A stretch of DNA of 64,000 nucleotides. It comes from JBQSUQ01 sp052384575. Lineage in GTDB: Bacteria > Pseudomonadota > Gammaproteobacteria > Enterobacterales > Pasteurellaceae. Location of the stretch: NCBI GenBank assembly GCA_052384575.1, contig JBQSUQ010000004.1; one strand, written 5' to 3'. Below the pieces are notes generated by a model. It saw only the letters and a program-made list of their open reading frames with translations, searched no databases and was not told where the DNA came from. Made by a program: the position numbers and the translations under genes. Shown here one piece after another: positions 59,566-64,000 of this stretch; the stretch's first letter is position 1; the number at the start of each line of letters is the position of its first letter.

Positions 59566-59895
59566 ATGGAAACATTAGATAAAATCAAAAAACAAATTGC
59601 TGAAAATCCAATTTTAATTTACATGAAAGGTTCGCCGAAATTACCTTCTTGCGGTTTTTCTGCGCGTGCAGTCGAAGCGTTAATGAACTGCCAAGTACCA
59701 TTTGGGTATGTTGATATTTTACAGCATCCAGATGTACGTGCTGAGTTACCAAAATATGCAAATTGGCCGACTTTCCCACAATTATGGGTAGAAGGTGAAT
59801 TAATTGGTGGTTGCGACATCGTATTGGAAATGTTCCAAGCTGGCGAGTTACAAACCCTGTTAAAAGAAGTAGCAGAACGCCATCCTCAAGCTTAA
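59566..59895 (+). CDS. grxD: Monothiol glutaredoxin Grx4 (GrxD)
   Basis: CGFS-type glutaredoxin that carries or transfers [2Fe-2S] clusters with glutathione and BolA proteins. The 109-residue protein has the active site KLPSCGFSARAVEAL (about 26-40), the WPTFPQLWVEGELIGGCDI segment with the cis-Pro (about 67-85). Preceded by an uptake-sequence variant and an AAAGGAAAA Shine-Dalgarno; monocistronic with terminator at 59908-59936. Confidence 0.97.
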   Translation: METLDKIKKQIAENPILIYMKGSPKLPSCGFSARAVEALMNCQVPFGYVDILQHPDVRAELPKYANWPTFPQLWVEGELIGGCDIVLEMFQAGELQTLLKEVAERHPQA

Positions 59896-59907
59896 GTTAG
59901 TAAAGAG

Positions 59908-59936
59908 CAAGCCATCATATTGATGGCTTGTTTTTA
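59908..59936 (+). terminator. grxD terminator
   Basis: 10-bp stem CAAGCCATCA / TGATGGCTTG (59908-59917 and 59921-59930), 3-base loop, T run. Confidence 0.92.
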
Positions 59937-60076
59937 TTACAAACTATTCTCATTAAAAACAATTCTTGTGTATTTCATTGCAAATTTCCGCTAGAATATC
60001 CCCCATTATTTTTTAGTTCTATTTTAATCTAAGTATCAGATATATCTACTTATTTTGAGGTATAGAGTAAGATTCT

Positions 60077-61393
60077 ATGACAATTCTAGTTTTGGGTATT
60101 AATCATAAAACAGCAACGGTGGCTTTGCGGGAAAAAGTAGCGTTTTCGGAAGAAAAGCGTCAAATTGCCCTACAACAAATTCACCAGTTGGACTTGGCTC
60201 AAAGCGCGGTCATTTTATCTACTTGTAACCGTACAGAAATTTATTTGCATAACAAGCAAATATCACCAGAAGAACAAGATGTTAGCTTGTTTTTAGATCA
60301 AGCTGTTGCTTGGTTTGCTCAAATTCATCAAATTAGCTCAGAAGAATTACAATCTTGCCTTTATTTGCATATTAATCAACAAGCGGTTAATCATTTAATG
60401 CGGGTTGCTTGTGGTTTGGATTCATTAATTTTAGGTGAGCCACAAATTCTAGGCCAAGTAAAACAAGCTTATCAATTAACGGAAGAATTTGCTGAGCTGC
60501 ATCATTTAGCATTAACAGGTGAATTTTCTCGTTTATTCCAACGCACTTTTTCTGTTGCGAAACGTGTGCGTACGGAAACCAATATTGGTGAAAATGCAGT
60601 ATCTGTGGCTTATGCAGCTTGTAGTTTGGCCCGTCAAATTTTTGAGAATTTAAAATCCTTATCGGTATTATTAGTCGGTGCGGGTGAAACCATTGAATTA
60701 GTGAGTCGCCACCTTTTACGCCATGGTGTGAAAAAAATCATGATCGCTAACCGCACTTTATCAAGAGCGGAAGAACTGGTTGCTCGCCTTGATCGCAGTG
60801 ACAAAATTGAAATTATGCCTTTAAGTGAATTGCAACAAGGATTAAATCAATGTGATATTGTTATTTCTTCTACTGGTGCACCTCATATCTTAATTTCGCA
60901 AGAAATGGTTAAACAGGCTCAAAAGTTGCGTAAAAATGCCCCAATGTTATTGGTTGATATTGCGGTTCCTCGTGATGTAGAAGACAGTGTGGGCGATCTT
61001 GATCGTATTTATCATTATACTGTTGATGATTTGCAAAATATTATCCAACGTAATATGGATGAACGAGAAAAAGCGTCAGCTCAAGCACAACAGATTATTA
61101 ATCAAGAATGTCAGGATTTCTTTGAATGGCTTAAAGTGCATCAATTTTCCAATTTAATTCGCACTTATCGTGATAATGCAGAACAAACGCGTCAGGCGTT
61201 GTTAGAAAAAGCCATCAATGCGTTACAACAAGGTGAAAATGCCGAACTAGTTTTACAAGAACTAAGCTATAAATTAATGAATAAATTAATTCATTCGCCA
61301 ACTCAGGCTATGCAAGGAATGGTAAAAGCGGGTAACGCAAAAGGATTACGCAGTTTTTCGCAAGCATTAGGTGTAGAATATTTTGAAAAGTAG
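60077..61393 (+). CDS. hemA: Glutamyl-tRNA reductase
   Basis: First enzyme of C5-pathway tetrapyrrole synthesis: reduces glutamyl-tRNA to glutamate semialdehyde. The 438-residue protein begins TILVLGINHKTATVALREK and has the catalytic Cys in LSTCNRTEIYL (about 48-58). The NADPH domain has LLVGAGETIELVSRHLL (about 200-216) and the C-terminal helical dimerisation domain ends at LGVEYF. Notable because H. influenzae itself cannot make heme; this enzyme's presence points to a species, or a remnant step, that deserves checking against the rest of the pathway. Confidence 0.97.
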   Translation: MTILVLGINHKTATVALREKVAFSEEKRQIALQQIHQLDLAQSAVILSTCNRTEIYLHNKQISPEEQDVSLFLDQAVAWFAQIHQISSEELQSCLYLHINQQAVNHLMRVACGLDSLILGEPQILGQVKQAYQLTEEFAELHHLALTGEFSRLFQRTFSVAKRVRTETNIGENAVSVAYAACSLARQIFENLKSLSVLLVGAGETIELVSRHLLRHGVKKIMIANRTLSRAEELVARLDRSDKIEIMPLSELQQGLNQCDIVISSTGAPHILISQEMVKQAQKLRKNAPMLLVDIAVPRDVEDSVGDLDRIYHYTVDDLQNIIQRNMDEREKASAQAQQIINQECQDFFEWLKVHQFSNLIRTYRDNAEQTRQALLEKAINALQQGENAELVLQELSYKLMNKLIHSPTQAMQGMVKAGNAKGLRSFSQALGVEYFEK

Positions 61394-61411
61394 CGATAGC
61401 TACTTTTTTAT
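61386..61411 (+). terminator. hemA terminator overlapping the stop codon
   Basis: AAAGTAGC-GATA-GCTACTTT hairpin with T run; the stop codon TAG (61391-61393) lies in the left arm. Confidence 0.82.
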
Positions 61412-61453
61412 TACTCGACAAACGATAAAATTCAGTAATTAATAGGATAAATT

Positions 61454-62116
61454 ATGATTACCTTATATGCATTAAAGCAATCCCGCGCTTATCGTATTGC
61501 TTGGTTGTTGGAGCTTTTAGAAGTTGAATATAATCTTGTTTTAATCGACAGGGATAAACAGACCTTTCTGGCCCCAAATGATTTACGTAAAATGCATCCT
61601 TTAGGTAAATCCCCTTTAATTCAAGATGGCGAATTGATTCTGGCAGAAAGTGGCGCTATTGTTGAATATTTGCTCAATCGTTATGATGTTCAATGTCGTT
61701 TCAAGCCCCAAAATAGCGATGCATCTTATACGGATTATATTTACTGGTTACATTATGCAGAAGGATCAATGATGCCCTTGTTGGTTATGTCATTAATTTT
61801 CAACCGCATTGATGCACAAAAAGTCCCATTTTTTGTCAAACCTATAGTGAGAAAAATCACCACAACATTTCGTCATCATTTTTTACATCCTCAATTGAAA
61901 TTGCATTTAGACTATATTGAACAAAAACTAGCGAATAAAACTTGGTTTTTAGGTGAACAATTAACGGGTGCAGACATTATGATGAGCTTCCCACTACAAG
62001 CATTGGTTTATAAAGGTTTAGATAATTACCCAAATATTAATAACTACGTTAAACGCATAACACAAAACAATGCTTATCAAAAAGCTGAAATGAAAATAGG
62101 GAAGTTGGAGATATGA
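61454..62116 (+). CDS. Glutathione S-transferase family protein
   Basis: A 220-residue cytosolic GST. The N-terminal thioredoxin-fold domain (1-78) has ALKQSRAYRIAWLLELLEVE and the glutathione-binding LILAESGAIVEYLLNRY (about 62-78; ES pair contacts the gamma-glutamyl group). The C-terminal helical domain contains FLGEQLTGADIMMSFPLQAL (about 171-190), the conserved N-capping box. The class and substrate are not deducible. Monocistronic between hemA and convergent macB. Confidence 0.9.
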   Translation: MITLYALKQSRAYRIAWLLELLEVEYNLVLIDRDKQTFLAPNDLRKMHPLGKSPLIQDGELILAESGAIVEYLLNRYDVQCRFKPQNSDASYTDYIYWLHYAEGSMMPLLVMSLIFNRIDAQKVPFFVKPIVRKITTTFRHHFLHPQLKLHLDYIEQKLANKTWFLGEQLTGADIMMSFPLQALVYKGLDNYPNINNYVKRITQNNAYQKAEMKIGKLEI

Positions 62117-62117
62117 G

Positions 62118-62149
62118 ATAAAGCCTTTGATTATCATCAAAGGCTTTAT
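62118..62149. terminator. Bidirectional terminator between the GST gene and macB
   Basis: 13-bp stem ATAAAGCCTTTGA / TCAAAGGCTTTAT (62118-62130 and 62137-62149) with a 6-base loop. Confidence 0.9.
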
Positions 62150-62151
62150 TA

Positions 62152-64000
62152 TTACTCTCTTGCAAGTGCCATAATGGGATCTAATTGAGCGGCTTTTTTA
62201 GCAGGCATATAACCAAAGATGATACCTATGAGTGTTGAAAATAACACTGCAGCGATAATGGAGAACATTGAAAATGCCATGTGGAAATTATTAACAAAAC
62301 TATTAAATACATAGCCAATAATCAATGAAAGAGCAATGCCTGAAAGACCGCCTATGATACAAATAAGTACGGCTTCAATTAGGAATTGTTGCAAAATATC
62401 GCTTTTACGCGCACCAATTGCCATTCGGATACCAATTTCTTTTGTGCGTTCGGTTACTGATACGAGCATAATATTCATTACCCCAATACCACCGACAACC
62501 AGTGAAATAAAGGCAATAGATGAGATTAATAATTTCATCGTATCGGTTGTACTTTCAAGGGTTTGTTTAATCGTATCGCTATTCATAATAAAAAAATCTT
62601 TTTTACCATGGCGAGAAATAAGGTATTGCGTCACACTTTTTTCGGCAACGCTAGTATTTATATCATCATTCACTTTAACGGTAATAGAACTAATTTTGCT
62701 ACCACCCGTTACACGATACATTAACGTGCTATAAGGCACATAAAGGTTGAGATTGCTTGATACGCCCATTTGACGATTGGAAACGACACCAATAATGCGA
62801 AATGGACGATGAGCAAAAAGCACAACTTTACCAATGGGATCTTCATGAGCAAAGATGGCTTGTTTGGCACTTTCATCAATAATGGCGACTTGGGCATTGT
62901 GAACGACTTCTTCTGCATTAATTAAACGCCCCATTCTTAATTTCATGCCTTCCACATCAAAGTATTGTTCGCCAATTCCTTTTAGATTTGTTGCCACGAA
63001 AGATTTATTGCCATAAATTAATGTGCCTGTGGCGGCATTATTTGGCGTAACCCCTTGCACATAGCTCTGCTTTAATAGAGCATTCGCATCTGCAACAGTT
63101 AAATTTTGCATATTTTCAGCACGTCGATCACCAAAGCCTGTACCATTAAAAATGGTCATGGTATTGGTGCCTAATCCATTGATATTCGACAATATTTTTT
63201 GTTGAGAACCGTTGCCTAAAGCAACCACAGAAACCACAGAAGTGATTCCAATGATAATGCCCAACATGGTGAGTAGGGAACGCATTTTATGCGCAATAAT
63301 GGCACTCATCGACATTCGGAATGCTTCAATCAATTGATCTCGGTTAAAGCCAAAACCGCGGTGTGTTTTTGACGACTTTTGTACCGCACTTTTTACATTA
63401 GCTTTTTGTTGATCACTAATGATTTCACCATCTTTAATTTCAATAATACGGTTGGCACTTGCCGCAATATTGGGATCATGAGTGACGATAATAATGGTAT
63501 GTCCTTCCTGATGAAGTTGACGTAAAATGGTCATCACATTTTCACCACTTTGCGAATCCAGTGCGCCAGTGGGCTCATCAGCTAAAATAATTTCACCACC
63601 ATTCATCAACGCACGTGCAATACTCACGCGTTGTTGTTGACCACCTGATAGTTGATTAGGCTTATTATTTTCTTTATTGTCTAAGCCTAATTTGTGTAAT
63701 AAGGTTTTCGCTTGTGCAAGACGTTCATATTTGGATTGACCTGCATAAATAGCGGGAAGCGCTACATTTTCTTGCGCTGTTAGCGTGGATAAAAGATTAT
63801 AACGTTGAAAAATAAACCCAAATTTCTGGCTGCGAAGTTGAGATAATTGCGTTGAATTAAGCGTAGTGGTTTCCTGTCCTGCAATTTTATAAGAGCCAGT
63901 GTTGGCTGTATCCAAACAACCAAGGATATTCATCAGCGTTGATTTTCCCGATCCTGATTGACCAATAATGGCAACAAAATCGCCTTGTTGAATGTTCAAA
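62152..64000 (-). CDS. macB: MacB-type ABC exporter, N terminus outside window
   Basis: Inner-membrane mechanotransducing ABC protein that works with MacA and a TolC-like channel to expel macrolides, peptides or heme-related substrates. About 616 residues are visible; the reading frame runs off the right edge, losing roughly 30 N-terminal residues. Walker A GQSGSGKSTLMN, signature NQLSGGQQQRVSIA and Walker B IILADEPTGALD are intact. Then come one membrane helix, a large periplasmic domain (MacB_PCD) and three C-terminal helices (FtsX fold). macA, normally upstream, would lie beyond the window. Confidence 0.94.
   Translation of the reverse strand, partial: LNIQQGDFVAIIGQSGSGKSTLMNILGCLDTANTGSYKIAGQETTTLNSTQLSQLRSQKFGFIFQRYNLLSTLTAQENVALPAIYAGQSKYERLAQAKTLLHKLGLDNKENNKPNQLSGGQQQRVSIARALMNGGEIILADEPTGALDSQSGENVMTILRQLHQEGHTIIIVTHDPNIAASANRIIEIKDGEIISDQQKANVKSAVQKSSKTHRGFGFNRDQLIEAFRMSMSAIIAHKMRSLLTMLGIIIGITSVVSVVALGNGSQQKILSNINGLGTNTMTIFNGTGFGDRRAENMQNLTVADANALLKQSYVQGVTPNNAATGTLIYGNKSFVATNLKGIGEQYFDVEGMKLRMGRLINAEEVVHNAQVAIIDESAKQAIFAHEDPIGKVVLFAHRPFRIIGVVSNRQMGVSSNLNLYVPYSTLMYRVTGGSKISSITVKVNDDINTSVAEKSVTQYLISRHGKKDFFIMNSDTIKQTLESTTDTMKLLISSIAFISLVVGGIGVMNIMLVSVTERTKEIGIRMAIGARKSDILQQFLIEAVLICIIGGLSGIALSLIIGYVFNSFVNNFHMAFSMFSIIAAVLFSTLIGIIFGYMPAKKAAQLDPIMALARE

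Overview
This window is chromosomal core sequence from a gamma-proteobacterium of the family Pasteurellaceae, almost certainly a Haemophilus of the influenzae / haemolyticus / parainfluenzae group. The evidence is an AT-rich composition, close agreement of nearly every protein with well-known Haemophilus and E. coli families, and many copies of the 9-base Hin-type DNA uptake sequence AAGTGCGGT on both strands, inside genes and paired in terminators. Several neighbourhoods (prfC next to dnaJ, hfq-hflX joined to tsaE-amiB-mutL-miaA, thiQ next to a TorD-like gene) differ from what I remember of H. influenzae Rd. That makes a relative such as H. parainfluenzae or H. haemolyticus more likely, but the species is an inference. 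I saw no prophage, insertion sequence, integron or CRISPR array.

Layout. 1-4.1 kb: 3' part of a copper ATPase (copA), a probable FNR-activated small RNA, a YwiC-like membrane protein and a RidA-family protein. 4.1-8 kb: an accessory-looking autotransporter with its own promoter and two flanking non-coding stretches. 8-13.6 kb: kdsD-kdsC (Kdo synthesis), the RNase P RNA gene, an AhpD-like protein, a stand-alone dnaJ with a heat-shock promoter, prfC and tRNA-Val. 13.6-24 kb: hldE and lpxL (LPS), dapD, a repetitive alpha-helical lipoprotein, ribH-nusB-thiL-pgpA, a LysE-type exporter, matP, a Lon-like protease and fabA. 24-29 kb: smrB / prmB, nadK-recN and grpE.

29-38.2 kb: the sapABCDF peptide transporter, divergent from ycjX-ycjF-tyrR. 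38.2-44.7 kb: tsaE-amiB-mutL-miaA-hfq-hflX in the same order as E. coli. 44.9-55.9 kb: a Dps ferritin, tRNA-Gly, orn / rsgA, trhP, a TorD-like chaperone with thiQ, mrcB (PBP1b), znuBC and mepM. 55.9-64 kb: ompA (P5) with a long regulatory region, a LemA-TPM-TPM cluster, grxD, hemA, a GST-like protein and most of macB (cut by the window edge).

How the parts fit. Envelope biogenesis dominates: Kdo and heptose supply, lipid A acylation, unsaturated fatty acid synthesis, peptidoglycan synthesis and hydrolysis, OmpA, Sap and MacB. Regulation readable from the DNA includes two perfect FNR boxes (2720-2733 and 56202-56215), sigma-32-type promoters in front of both dnaJ and grpE, adjacent FadR-like and FabR-like operators at fabA, an SOS-like operator before recN, and a Zur-like dyad between znuC and mepM. 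The most interesting candidate for something undescribed is the FNR-box / promoter / ~100-nt transcript / terminator module at 2720-2887, which has the architecture of the enterobacterial sRNA FnrS but which I could not align to it over its length. Other points of interest are the LEA-like repeat lipoprotein, the LemA-TPM-TPM cluster and the autotransporter.
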